Below, piece after piece: positions 52,274 through 62,983 of a stretch of 64,000 nt of DNA (position 1 is its first letter; each line of letters begins with the position of its first letter). The DNA is from Dyella lutea (GTDB taxonomy: Bacteria > Pseudomonadota > Gammaproteobacteria > Xanthomonadales > Rhodanobacteraceae). The translations under genes and the position numbers were made by a program. The notes beneath the pieces were generated by a model. It was not told the origin of the DNA. It did not search any database and saw only the letters and a program-made list of their open reading frames with translations. The DNA lies in assembly GCF_024158035.1 (NCBI RefSeq), contig NZ_JAMZEK010000001.1, positions 186,001 through 250,000 of the forward strand, written 5' to 3'.

Positions 52274-52299
52274 TATACGCCAGTTTCTCCGCGGCGCAA
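52272..52299 (-). promoter_or_regulatory. Promoter of the YjfI-like gene
   Basis: On the minus strand, TTGCGC (52299-52294), 16 bases, then TATAGT (52277-52272). The -10 overlaps the first base of the tandem palindrome, so bound repressor would block polymerase. Confidence 0.6.
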
Positions 52300-52320
52300 G
52301 CGAAATCGGCGGACGCCGGA

Positions 52321-53901
52321 TCAGGCCACCGCATGCGCCCGCCCGGCGCGCGCGCGGTGCTCGTGCACCATCCGTTCGACGAGGGCGCGATGATCGGGCA
52401 GGTCGTCCAGCGCGCGCGCCGCCACCTGCTGGATCGTGGCGAACTCCCGCCGTGCCTCCGCCGCCTGGGTGTAGGTCCGGCGCATCGGGGTGAGGTCGGT
52501 GTGGAACTCCATGCCGTACAGCACGTACTGCCAGCTCGCCACCAGGAACATCTCCAGGTCGCCGACGAAGTCGAGCCGGTGCGGCGGGCGGTACCGCCAC
52601 AACGCGAGCTTGTCCTGCAGCGTCTGCGGGATGCTGGAAGCCGCGGTGTTGTCGCGCCAGAACCCGGTATCGCGCCGCTGGCTGAGGCAGTAGTGCAGCT
52701 TGATGAAATCGATGATCCGCTCGTAGCGGGCTACCATCATCGTGTTGTAGTGGCGGGCGATCCGCGGCAGGTCGTCGAGGTCGGCCGGCAGGGCATGGGT
52801 GAGCAGGTAGGCGCCCAGTTCCACCAGGGCGATGCCGGTCGATTCCAGCGGCTCGACGAAGCCGCCGGCCAGTCCCACCGCCACGCAGTTGTGCCGCCAG
52901 TGCTCGGGGCGATAGCCGGTCTCGAAACGGATGCGCAGCGGCGTCAATCCTTCCGCTGCGTTGCCGAGGTAACCGCGCAGCACCTGCTCGGCGCGCGCAT
53001 CATCGGTGTGGCGGGAGGAATACACGTAGCCCACGCCGCGGCGCTGCTGCAGGCCGATGTCCCAGGTCCAGCCGGCCTCCTGCGCGGTAGCGATGGTGTA
53101 CGAGGGGATCGGCGCGTCCGGTCGGTCGTACGGCACCTGCATCGCCATCGCACGATCGGCGAACAGCACGTCGGCCCGACTCAGGAACGGCGACTGCATG
53201 GCGCCGCCGGCAAGGTGGCTGCGCAGGCCGGTGCAGTCGACGTAGAGGTCGGCGGTCATCGGCCCGAGCTCGGTGGTGATCAGCCGTGCGATCGCGCCGC
53301 GCTCGTCGAGTTCGGCGCGCTCCACGGTGGCGACGTGGCGATGCACGCCGAGCGTCTGCGTGCCGTGCTCGGCGAGGACCCGGGCGAAACAGGCCGCGTC
53401 GAAGTGATAGGCGTGGTTGAGCGGCCCCTGGTAGTCAGGATCCTGCGGCCGCTTGGGCGCGCGCGCATGCTCGACCACGCGGCTCTGCATGGTCACCGCC
53501 TCGGCGAACGACAGGCCGGACGGCGCCTCGCCCAGCAGCCAGTATGGCAGCAGTTCCGGCCCGCCAGGGCGCTGGCTGGGCAGGCTGAAGGGATGGAAGA
53601 ACGAGCCGCGCCCGGAGACGCCAGGCGGGCGCACCCAGTGACGATAGTCGATGCCCTGCTTGTAGGTGGCATGCGCGCCATCGAGGAAGCGACGCTCGTC
53701 CAGGCCGATCGCGGCCAGCGTGCCGCGGATCGAGGGGAAGGTCGCCTCGCCCACGCCGAGCAGGCCGATGTTCTCAGCCTCGACCAGGTGCACCTGGATG
53801 CCGGACGGATCGCTCGACCGCATCGCCCGCGCCAGATAGCACGCCACCAGCCATCCGGCCGTGCCACCGCCGACCACCAGCACTTTGTTGATCCGCGCCA
53901 T
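52321..53901 (-). CDS. Flavin-dependent tryptophan-halogenase-like protein
   Basis: A 526-aa halogenase. GGGTAGW (11-17) binds FAD, GVGEATFPSIRG (49-60) is family-typical, Lys81 in ATYKQGIDYRHW corresponds to PrnA Lys79, GWTWDIGLQQR carries the WxWxI motif, and FVEPLESTGIALVE contains the catalytic Glu (PrnA Glu346) region. Enzymes of this kind next to TonB receptors (for example BrvH of Brevundimonas and Xanthomonas relatives) halogenate indole-type compounds in vitro but their natural substrate is unknown. The start at 53901 (MARINKVLVV) is family-typical. It follows the TonB receptor after a terminator. Confidence 0.88.
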   Translation of the reverse strand: MARINKVLVVGGGTAGWLVACYLARAMRSSDPSGIQVHLVEAENIGLLGVGEATFPSIRGTLAAIGLDERRFLDGAHATYKQGIDYRHWVRPPGVSGRGSFFHPFSLPSQRPGGPELLPYWLLGEAPSGLSFAEAVTMQSRVVEHARAPKRPQDPDYQGPLNHAYHFDAACFARVLAEHGTQTLGVHRHVATVERAELDERGAIARLITTELGPMTADLYVDCTGLRSHLAGGAMQSPFLSRADVLFADRAMAMQVPYDRPDAPIPSYTIATAQEAGWTWDIGLQQRRGVGYVYSSRHTDDARAEQVLRGYLGNAAEGLTPLRIRFETGYRPEHWRHNCVAVGLAGGFVEPLESTGIALVELGAYLLTHALPADLDDLPRIARHYNTMMVARYERIIDFIKLHYCLSQRRDTGFWRDNTAASSIPQTLQDKLALWRYRPPHRLDFVGDLEMFLVASWQYVLYGMEFHTDLTPMRRTYTQAAEARREFATIQQVAARALDDLPDHRALVERMVHEHRARAGRAHAVA

Positions 53902-53956
53902 CGCCGGCTCCTCATCCGCTGCGGTGCCATCGTCCTCCGGACCCTGCCCGACCGCA

Positions 53957-53990
53957 AAGAAAGGCCGGAGTCCCGCGGGGAACTCCGGCC
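53957..53990 (-). terminator. Terminator after the second TonB receptor
   Basis: GGCCGGAGT (53963-53971) and ACTCCGGCC (53982-53990) form a 9-bp stem; on the minus strand it is followed by TTTCTTT. Downstream halogenase transcription would need read-through or its own promoter. Confidence 0.75.
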
Positions 53991-54095
53991 GTTGCGCCAT
54001 TCAAGGGGAGGGAGCCGGCATCGGCACCAGTGATGCCGGCAGGGGAACGGCAAAAGGGAGCGGCGCGCTGCTCACGGCGCGTCGCCATCGACAAC

Positions 54096-56510
54096 TCAGA
54101 ACCAGAAGCCGAGCTGCACGCCGTAGGTCCGCGGCGGCAGGTACTGCGAAGTGAAGGCCACCGTGCCGTTGGCCAGCAGGGTGCTGCCGGCGGCGCTGCT
54201 CTTGACCTTGCCGTCGGTGACGTTTTGCACATAGGCGTTGACGTACCACTTGTCGCCCGGCTCGGTGTAGCGCAGCGCCAGGTCGGTGCGCACATAGGCC
54301 TTCTGCTTGTCGCCGTTGCCGAAGTTGAACCAGCTCAGCCACTGCGCGCTCTGGTACTGCGAACTGATGCGCGGGGTCAGGCGGCCACCGTTGCCGAGCA
54401 CGAAGTCGTGCTCGTAGATCGCGGTGAGCGAGACGTCCGGCGCATGCGGCAGGTCGTTGCCGGTGATGTCCATGCAGTTGTTGCTGATGGTGGACTCCGG
54501 CGGGCAGGCGGTCGGCACGTAGTAGTCGTTGCTGGCCGCGTAGCGCTCGGTGCCCAGCTTCTTTTCCGGAATGATCGACAGCACCATCGTGGCACGGTCA
54601 TTGGCTGCCGAATACGCCAGCTCGGACTCGAAGCCGGCCACCTTGGTCTTGCCGCCGACGTTGGCAAAGCCCAGGCCGTGCGTGCCGTCGGGGTAGGTCA
54701 CCGGCGCCGACAGCTGGTAGTTCTTGAACACCTCGTAGTAGGCCGCGCTGTTCCAGGTCAGGTGGCCGTCCAGGAAGGAGAACTTGGTGCCGATCTCGTA
54801 GTTGGTCAGCGTCTCAGGCTTGTACAGCGCACCGCCGTCCTGGGTACCGCCGGACTTGTAGCCCGTGGACACGCTGGCGTAGATCAACCCGGTCGCGCCC
54901 AGATCATGGTCGACCCGCACCAGCCAGGTCGGCTTGCTCTTGCTGTAGGTGCCGTCGTTGTGCTGGCTGATGTTGAAGCCGGCATCGGCGGGGCTCTGCC
55001 ACGGCGACAGCGGCAGCTGCGGATACGCCGCGTTGTAACCCCAGCCCCAGTTGATGCCGCCGCGGTTCTGGCGCTTGTCGTGCGACCAGCGCGCGCCACC
55101 GGTGAGGCGCCAGGTATCGCTCATGTGCCAGGTGGCCTGGCCGAAGGCGGCGGTGGAGTCCACCAGCTCCTCCGGCTGGATGAACGAGCCCTGCCAGCTG
55201 ACGGTGCCCTGCTGGGTGCCGTTCATGATCGGGATGTCGAAACGGATGTTGTTGTTCTCGTGGGCGTAGTACGCGCCGAGGATCCAGTCGATGGTCTGCT
55301 CGCCGGTCGACTTCAGGTCCAGCTCGTGGCTGTAGCTCTTGTAGTTGGAGTAGTTGGTGCGGTCTTCCTGGTACACGCCGTTGGTGGTGAAGCTGGTCGG
55401 CACGTTGACGCCGCCGTCCTGGTCGAAGTCGCTCTTGCCGGAGTAGCGGCTGTAGCCGGCCACGTAGGTCAGCTCCATGCCGTCGGTGATGTTCCAGTCG
55501 ATCCGGCTGCGCACCGCCTTGGAGGTGCGGTCCAGGTACGGCGCCACGTCGGCCAGGGTCGACCAGAACTTCTGCCCGGGGCGCGGTTGCTGCATGAGGT
55601 TCATGCTGGGCGTGCCGCGGTCGGTGAAGTACTCGTACGAGATGTCCCACAGGAAGCTGTCCGACGGCTTCCAGCGCGCACTCACGCGGGCGGCCGACTG
55701 GTCCTGCGCGTTGTACTTCTTGCCGCCGTGCACGAAGTCGTTCGGGTTGATCGGCTGGAACGCCGCCGGGTCGCCGCCGCTGGCCAGGTAGTTCACGCGC
55801 TGCTGGTCGACCGACGGGATCTGCCCGATCGGGTTCTGGTAGTCGACGTAGCCGTCGTGCTGTTCGTGCACCGCGGCTACGCGCATGGCGAAGGTGCTGC
55901 TGATCGGCAGGTTCACCGCGGCACGCACGCCGCTCTGGTTGTAGTTGCCGGCCTCGATGCTGCCGTTGCCATAGAAGCCGCCGCCGATGTCCGGCTTGGC
56001 CGTGGTGAAGCTGATCGCGCCGGCGGTGGAGTTGCGTCCCCACAGCGTGCCCTGAGGGCCGCGCAGCACTTCCACGCTGTCCATGTCCAGCAGCAGGCTG
56101 GCCGCCGCCTCGGCACGCGGGGTGTAGACGCCGTCGACGAAGGTGGCGACCTCGGGGTCGGCATATTCGGTCTTGGCGCTGTCGTTGCCGATGCCGCGCA
56201 GGGTCAGGGTGACCACGCCGTGGTCGCCCTCGGAGGTACCCTGCAGACCCGGCACCAGCTTGGTCAGGTCCTGCACGGTCATCACCCGCTCTTTGTCGAG
56301 CGTGTCGGCGGAGATCGCGCTGACCGCCACCGGGGTTTTCTGCAGCGGCGTCTCGCGCTTGGTCGCGCTCACCTCGACGGTATCCAGCTGCTTGATCTTC
56401 TTTTCCACCGGCGCCTTGCCGGACGAAGCGTCCTGCGGGGCGGCCAGCACGGTTCCCGGTGCGAGCACCAGGGTCATGGCGACATACAACGCCGAGTAGC
56501 GCAGCTTCAT
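54096..56510 (-). CDS. TonB-dependent receptor of the LacI-regulated locus
   Basis: An 804-aa outer-membrane receptor. Signal peptide 1-23 (MKLRYSALYVAMTLVLAPGTVLA), TonB box-like region, LDTVEVSATKRETPLQKTPVAVSAIS (about 42-67), plug (MTVQDLTKLVPGLQGT, LRGIGNDSAKTEY, VEVLRGPQGTLWGRNSTAGAISF) and barrel ending GVQLGFWF, the aromatic C-terminal signature. The plug resembles FecA/IroN-type receptors used by Proteobacteria for oligosaccharides and small molecules. A LacI-type palindrome lies 74-87 bp before the start. It probably imports the substrate of the linked GH3. Confidence 0.93.
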   Translation of the reverse strand: MKLRYSALYVAMTLVLAPGTVLAAPQDASSGKAPVEKKIKQLDTVEVSATKRETPLQKTPVAVSAISADTLDKERVMTVQDLTKLVPGLQGTSEGDHGVVTLTLRGIGNDSAKTEYADPEVATFVDGVYTPRAEAAASLLLDMDSVEVLRGPQGTLWGRNSTAGAISFTTAKPDIGGGFYGNGSIEAGNYNQSGVRAAVNLPISSTFAMRVAAVHEQHDGYVDYQNPIGQIPSVDQQRVNYLASGGDPAAFQPINPNDFVHGGKKYNAQDQSAARVSARWKPSDSFLWDISYEYFTDRGTPSMNLMQQPRPGQKFWSTLADVAPYLDRTSKAVRSRIDWNITDGMELTYVAGYSRYSGKSDFDQDGGVNVPTSFTTNGVYQEDRTNYSNYKSYSHELDLKSTGEQTIDWILGAYYAHENNNIRFDIPIMNGTQQGTVSWQGSFIQPEELVDSTAAFGQATWHMSDTWRLTGGARWSHDKRQNRGGINWGWGYNAAYPQLPLSPWQSPADAGFNISQHNDGTYSKSKPTWLVRVDHDLGATGLIYASVSTGYKSGGTQDGGALYKPETLTNYEIGTKFSFLDGHLTWNSAAYYEVFKNYQLSAPVTYPDGTHGLGFANVGGKTKVAGFESELAYSAANDRATMVLSIIPEKKLGTERYAASNDYYVPTACPPESTISNNCMDITGNDLPHAPDVSLTAIYEHDFVLGNGGRLTPRISSQYQSAQWLSWFNFGNGDKQKAYVRTDLALRYTEPGDKWYVNAYVQNVTDGKVKSSAAGSTLLANGTVAFTSQYLPPRTYGVQLGFWF

Positions 56511-56583
56511 GTAATTCCCCTCCAGATGGTCTGATGGTTCGATGCCGCAGCCCTCGGCGCGGCGCGATCCTCTATCCCCGAAA

Positions 56584-56597
56584 TGACAGCGCTGTCA
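56584..56597. promoter_or_regulatory. LacI-family operator before the TonB receptor
   Basis: TGACAGCGCTGTCA, a perfect 14-bp palindrome with flanks A and T, 74-87 bp upstream of the receptor ATG. An identical copy precedes the GH3 gene, and the LacI regulator is encoded at 59520-60545. Confidence 0.82.
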
Positions 56598-56705
56598 TAC
56601 GTAATGATAAAAGAGCTCTTGCACAGAAGCTTGACGCGCGGCAGCACACTCAAATTGCCCGACAAGCCACTGAATACGATCAGGAAATACGTCTTCCTCC
56701 CCGCC

Positions 56706-56735
56706 GGGTTGCTTCGCCATGCTGCGAAGCAACCC
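56706..56735 (-). terminator. Hairpin after the GH3 gene
   Basis: GGGTTGCTTCGC (56706-56717) and GCGAAGCAACCC (56724-56735) form a perfect 12-bp stem with a 6-base loop just past the GH3 stop. It lacks a clear T-run on the minus strand. Confidence 0.65.
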
Positions 56736-56768
56736 GAACCCGCCCGATAGATCGGGCCGATGGCGTCG

Positions 56769-59291
<2,523 letters not shown>

Positions 59292-59363
59292 GCCTTTCTC
59301 CCCTCGCTGCGAAGCGCGCGGCATCCCTCGCGGAGCCGCTCAGGGGGCGCAGACTGGCAGAAA

Positions 59364-59377
59364 TGACAGCGCTGTCA
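59364..59377. promoter_or_regulatory. LacI-family operator before the GH3 gene
   Basis: TGACAGCGCTGTCA, identical to the site before the TonB receptor. On the minus strand it is preceded by TT, so that a TTGACA -35-like element is built into the operator. It lies about 73 bp before the chosen GH3 start. Confidence 0.82.
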
Positions 59378-59519
59378 AATTGCAGTGCAGCATTTCTGGA
59401 ACACGCGCTTCCACAGCCGAAAGTCAGGCCCGGAGCGCAGAAACGGCGTCAGAACGGGGCTCGGGGCACCTACCGGCGGCGCGCGAACGCGCCGGCGGTT
59501 CCGAACAGGTCGGTGCCGC

Positions 59520-60545
59520 TCAGGTCGCGTCGGACGGCGGTGCGCCGGTCGATTCGCGCATCTGCAGCGTAAAAGGAACCTGCAGCAGCAGGCCCTCGCC
59601 GCGGCCGCGCAGCACTTCCATCAGCTGCTCGGTGGCGAGCTTGCCCATCTCGCGGCTGGGCTGGCGCACGGTGGTCAGCGGCGGCCACAACTGGGTGGCC
59701 AGCGGCGTGTCGTCGAAGCCGCAGACGGACAGGTCGCGTGGCACCTTCAGGCCCCGCTCGTTGGCGGCCCACATCACGCCGGCAGCCATGTCGTCGTTGG
59801 CGGCGAAGATGGCCGTGGGCAGGATCGGCCGGGAGAACAGTTCGCGCGCGGCGAGCACGCCGGAGCCGAAGGTGAACTGCCCTTGCACCACGTAATCCGG
59901 GTCGAACGGCAACCCGGCCTCGGCCAGCGCGTCCTTGTAGCCGGCCAGGCGCCAGCGGCTGGCGCCGTGGTCGGCAATGCCCAGGATATGCGCGATGCGA
60001 CGGTGGCCGAGCCTCACCAGCTCGCCGACCATGGCCTTGGCCGCCTGCTGTTCGTCCATGCGGACGCCGATGGTCTCGTCACGGCGCAGCGGCGAGATGC
60101 TCGCGTGCGGCACACCGTGTTCATTCAGCCGGCGCAGCAACGCCACGTTGTCGGTCAGCGGCGGCGTCACGATCACGCCGTCGATGTGATGGTCGGCGAT
60201 CAGCGCGTCGACGCGTCGGATGAAATCCTGCACGCGCGTGCGCAACGGGCAGACCATCATGCTGTAGCGGTTGGCGTTGCAGGCCTCCAGCACGCCGTCC
60301 TGGATCTCGGCCAGGTAGGTGGAGGCGGGGTTGTCGTTGTTGTCGTAAAGCATTGCGACCAGGAACGAGCGGCTGCCGGCCAGGCCGCGTGCCGCCGGGC
60401 TCGGCCGGTAGTTCATCTGCTCCATCGCGGCCAGCACGCGTTTGCGGGTGGATTCCTTGACCGACGGCTCCTCGTTGAGCACGCGGGACACGGTCTTGGG
60501 CGACACACCCGTCGCACGCGCTACATCTTCAAGGCGGACCCGCAT
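59520..60545 (-). CDS. LacI-family regulator of the beta-glucoside locus
   Basis: A 341-aa LacI/GalR protein. The N-terminal HTH (VRLEDVARATGVSPKTVSRVLNEE, about 2-25) and hinge helix (NYRPSPAARGLAGSRS) are followed by a periplasmic-binding-protein-like effector domain with FAANDDMAAGVMWAANERGLKVPRDLSVCGFDD. It most likely binds the TGACAGCGCTGTCA palindromes at 56584 and 59364 and is released by a glucan-derived sugar. The ATG at 60545 matches the family start. It is the most upstream minus-strand gene of the locus. Confidence 0.9.
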   Translation of the reverse strand: MRVRLEDVARATGVSPKTVSRVLNEEPSVKESTRKRVLAAMEQMNYRPSPAARGLAGSRSFLVAMLYDNNDNPASTYLAEIQDGVLEACNANRYSMMVCPLRTRVQDFIRRVDALIADHHIDGVIVTPPLTDNVALLRRLNEHGVPHASISPLRRDETIGVRMDEQQAAKAMVGELVRLGHRRIAHILGIADHGASRWRLAGYKDALAEAGLPFDPDYVVQGQFTFGSGVLAARELFSRPILPTAIFAANDDMAAGVMWAANERGLKVPRDLSVCGFDDTPLATQLWPPLTTVRQPSREMGKLATEQLMEVLRGRGEGLLLQVPFTLQMRESTGAPPSDAT

Positions 60546-60645
60546 GCTCGCTCCCGACACCCCCTGCCACCGATCGACTATGCCTGCGGCGCGGATCGCG
60601 TGACAAGGCTGAGGTGGGCCGCGCCGGGCACGACCCGTCGCCGGA

Positions 60646-60659
60646 CTGATCCTGATCAA
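60646..60659. promoter_or_regulatory. FNR box before hemN
   Basis: CTGATCCTGATCAA matches the FNR/Anr anaerobox TTGATNNNNATCAA at 9 of 10 defined positions. It lies 36 bp before the hemN ATG, in the position for activation under low oxygen. Confidence 0.75.
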
Positions 60660-60694
60660 GAAGCCGCCGGCCGCGACCCGGCACAGTGCGCGCC

Positions 60695-62110
60695 ATGGAA
60701 GCTACCCATACCGCCACCGTGATCCAGCCACCTACTTTCGACGCGGACCTGATCGCCCGCTACGACGTCAACGGTCCCCGCTACACCAGTTATCCGACCG
60801 CGCCGCATTTCCGCAACGACTTCGGCGCGGCCGAGCTGCGCGAGGCGATCCGCGAATCCAACGAGGAACCGATCCCGCGGCCGCTGTCGGTCTACGTGCA
60901 CGTACCGTTCTGCATGAGCCCGTGCTTCTACTGCGGCTGCAACCGGGTGATCACCCGCGACGTCGGCAAGGCCGACCGCTACCTGGAGCGGCTGTACCGC
61001 GAGATCGGCCTGATCGCCCCGCTGTTCGACCGCGACCGCCCGGTGCGCCAGCTGCACTTCGGCGGCGGCACGCCGAACTTCCTCGACATCGAGCGGATGC
61101 GCGAGCTGATGCAGTCGCTGGGCCGCCACTTCAGCATGGAGCGCGGCCGCGAGCGCGAGTACGGCATCGAGCTGGACCCGCGCTTCGCCGACGGCGACTA
61201 CGTGCGCGAACTGGGCGAGCTGGGCTTCAACCGTGTCTCGGTGGGCATCCAGGACTTCGACCCGGCCGTGCAGCAGGCGGTGAACCGCATCCAGTCGGTG
61301 GCGCAGACCGCCGCGGTGCTCAATGCCGCCCGCGAGGCGGGCTTCGCCTCCACCAGCGTCGACCTGATCTACGGCCTGCCGCTGCAGACCGTAGCGGGCT
61401 TCGACCGCACCCTCACCGAGGTCATCGCGCTGTCGCCGGACCGTGTGGCGGTGTACGGCTACGCCCACCTGCCGGAGATGTTCAAGGCGCAACGGCAGCT
61501 CGATGCCAGCCTGCTGCCGGATGCCGCCACTCGGTTGGCCCTGCTCGGTCGCGCACTGGAGCGCCTCACCGGCGCCGGCTACGTCTACATCGGCATGGAC
61601 CACTTCGCCAAGGCGAACGACGAACTGGCCCAGGCGCAGCGCGCCGGCCACCTGCAGCGCAACTTCCAGGGCTATTCCACCCACGGCGACTGCGACATCG
61701 TCGGCCTCGGGGTGAGCGCGATCGGTCGCATCGGCGACTGCTACAGCCAGAACGTGCGCGACCTGCCCGGCTACTACGCCGCGCTGGATGCGGGTCACCT
61801 GCCGGTGGCGCGTGGCCTGCGGCTGAGCGAGGACGACCTGATCCGGCGCGCGGCGATCGGCGAACTGATGTGCCAGGGCACGCTCGACCGCGACGCCTTC
61901 GGCGCCCGCCACCGGCTCGACTTCGACGTCTACTTCGCCGACGCGATGGTCCGTCTCGAACAGCTGGAGGCGGACGGACTGGTCACCCTCGAGGGGCCGC
62001 GCATCGTCACCACCTCGCGCGGGCGGCTGCTGCTGCGTATTATCGCCATGTGCTTCGATGCCTATCTGGATGCCGGCGCGCCGCCTACCCGTTATTCGCG
62101 CGCGATCTGA
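60695..62110 (+). CDS. hemN: Oxygen-independent coproporphyrinogen III oxidase
   Basis: A 471-aa radical-SAM enzyme of full HemN length. YVHVPFCMSPCFYCGCN supplies Cys73, Cys77, Cys80 for the 4Fe-4S cluster and Cys82 next to it, as in E. coli HemN (Cys62/66/69/71). QLHFGGGTPNFL and VSVGIQDFDPAVQQAVNR follow. It decarboxylates coproporphyrinogen III without oxygen, for haem synthesis. The ATG at 60695 is used; a GTG at 60686 is an alternative. Confidence 0.96.
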   Translation: MEATHTATVIQPPTFDADLIARYDVNGPRYTSYPTAPHFRNDFGAAELREAIRESNEEPIPRPLSVYVHVPFCMSPCFYCGCNRVITRDVGKADRYLERLYREIGLIAPLFDRDRPVRQLHFGGGTPNFLDIERMRELMQSLGRHFSMERGREREYGIELDPRFADGDYVRELGELGFNRVSVGIQDFDPAVQQAVNRIQSVAQTAAVLNAAREAGFASTSVDLIYGLPLQTVAGFDRTLTEVIALSPDRVAVYGYAHLPEMFKAQRQLDASLLPDAATRLALLGRALERLTGAGYVYIGMDHFAKANDELAQAQRAGHLQRNFQGYSTHGDCDIVGLGVSAIGRIGDCYSQNVRDLPGYYAALDAGHLPVARGLRLSEDDLIRRAAIGELMCQGTLDRDAFGARHRLDFDVYFADAMVRLEQLEADGLVTLEGPRIVTTSRGRLLLRIIAMCFDAYLDAGAPPTRYSRAI

Positions 62111-62114
62111 CGCC

Positions 62115-62903
62115 ATGGATCTTCGAGAGGCTGTACCCACGATGCGTTCCGATACGCGGGCCGGTCGCCTGCCCGATCCACCCAGTCCGATCGCCGACGA
62201 CGGCGACGCCATCCGTTTCTGTCGCACCTGTGCGTTCGCCGGTGCGTGCCTGGCGGTGGGCTACGGCAAGCCCGAGCTGGAGGCGCTGCACTGCCTGGTC
62301 GAGCACGTCGGCCCCTACCGCACCGGCGACCACGTGTTCCGCACCGGCGACCCGTTCCGCGCGATCTTCGCCGTGCGCGCCGGCACGGTGAAAACCAGCC
62401 TGGTGGATCGCGAAGGCCGCGAACAGGTGCTTGGCTTCTACCTGCCGGGCGAGGTGATCGGCCTCAACGCGATCTACCCCGAGCAGTTTCCCTGCGATGC
62501 GATCGCGCTGGAGAACGCGCAGTTCTGCCGTTTCTCGTTCCCGGCGATGAGTGCGCTGGCCACCCGTATGCCGGCGGTGCAGCAGCACCTGTTCCGCCTG
62601 CTCAGCAAGGAGTTGGGCACGGCCAGCCTGCTGGCCGGCGACCACAGCGCCGACGAGCGCGTGGCTGCCTTCCTCTGCGACCTGGGCAGCCGTTACGCGG
62701 CACGCGGTTTCTCCGGCACGCGTTTCGCGCTGAGCATGTCTCGCGGCGACATCGCCAACTACCTGCGGCTGGCCTCGGAGACCGTCAGCCGCGTGCTCAC
62801 CCGCTTCCGCAGCCAGGACCTGATCGCGCTGGAAGGCCGGCAGGTCGAACTGCTGGACGCGGACGCGCTGCACCGGCTGGGCGAAGGCCTGCTGCCGGGC
62901 TGA
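62115..62903 (+). CDS. fnr: FNR/Anr-type oxygen-sensing regulator
   Basis: A 262-aa CRP/FNR protein. N-terminal Cys36-x2-Cys39-x5-Cys45 (FCRTCAFAGAC) and Cys138 (NAQFCRF) match the four 4Fe-4S ligands of FNR. A cyclic-nucleotide-type barrel follows (about 65-160), then the HTH with ETVSRVLTRFRSQ, whose Glu/Ser/Arg are the FNR-box contacts. Likely the anaerobic activator of hemN and nnrS. An ATG at 62142 is an alternative start. Lies 4 bp after hemN. Confidence 0.94.
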   Translation: MDLREAVPTMRSDTRAGRLPDPPSPIADDGDAIRFCRTCAFAGACLAVGYGKPELEALHCLVEHVGPYRTGDHVFRTGDPFRAIFAVRAGTVKTSLVDREGREQVLGFYLPGEVIGLNAIYPEQFPCDAIALENAQFCRFSFPAMSALATRMPAVQQHLFRLLSKELGTASLLAGDHSADERVAAFLCDLGSRYAARGFSGTRFALSMSRGDIANYLRLASETVSRVLTRFRSQDLIALEGRQVELLDADALHRLGEGLLPG

Positions 62904-62913
62904 GACCCCTGCG

Positions 62914-62927
62914 CTGATCTGGATCAG
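62914..62927. promoter_or_regulatory. FNR box before nnrS
   Basis: CTGATCTGGATCAG, a perfect palindrome with the TGAT-N4-ATCA core, 57 bp before the nnrS ATG. Confidence 0.72.
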
Positions 62928-62983
62928 GGTGCCGGCAACGCCCGGCGCCGAGCATGCGGCTTTCCGCCGACAGGCCCAGGCCG

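Noticed and set aside
60686-60694. GTG at 60686 as hemN start
   Set aside because: The ATG at 60695 gives a normal-length HemN; the added three residues have no support, though they cannot be excluded.
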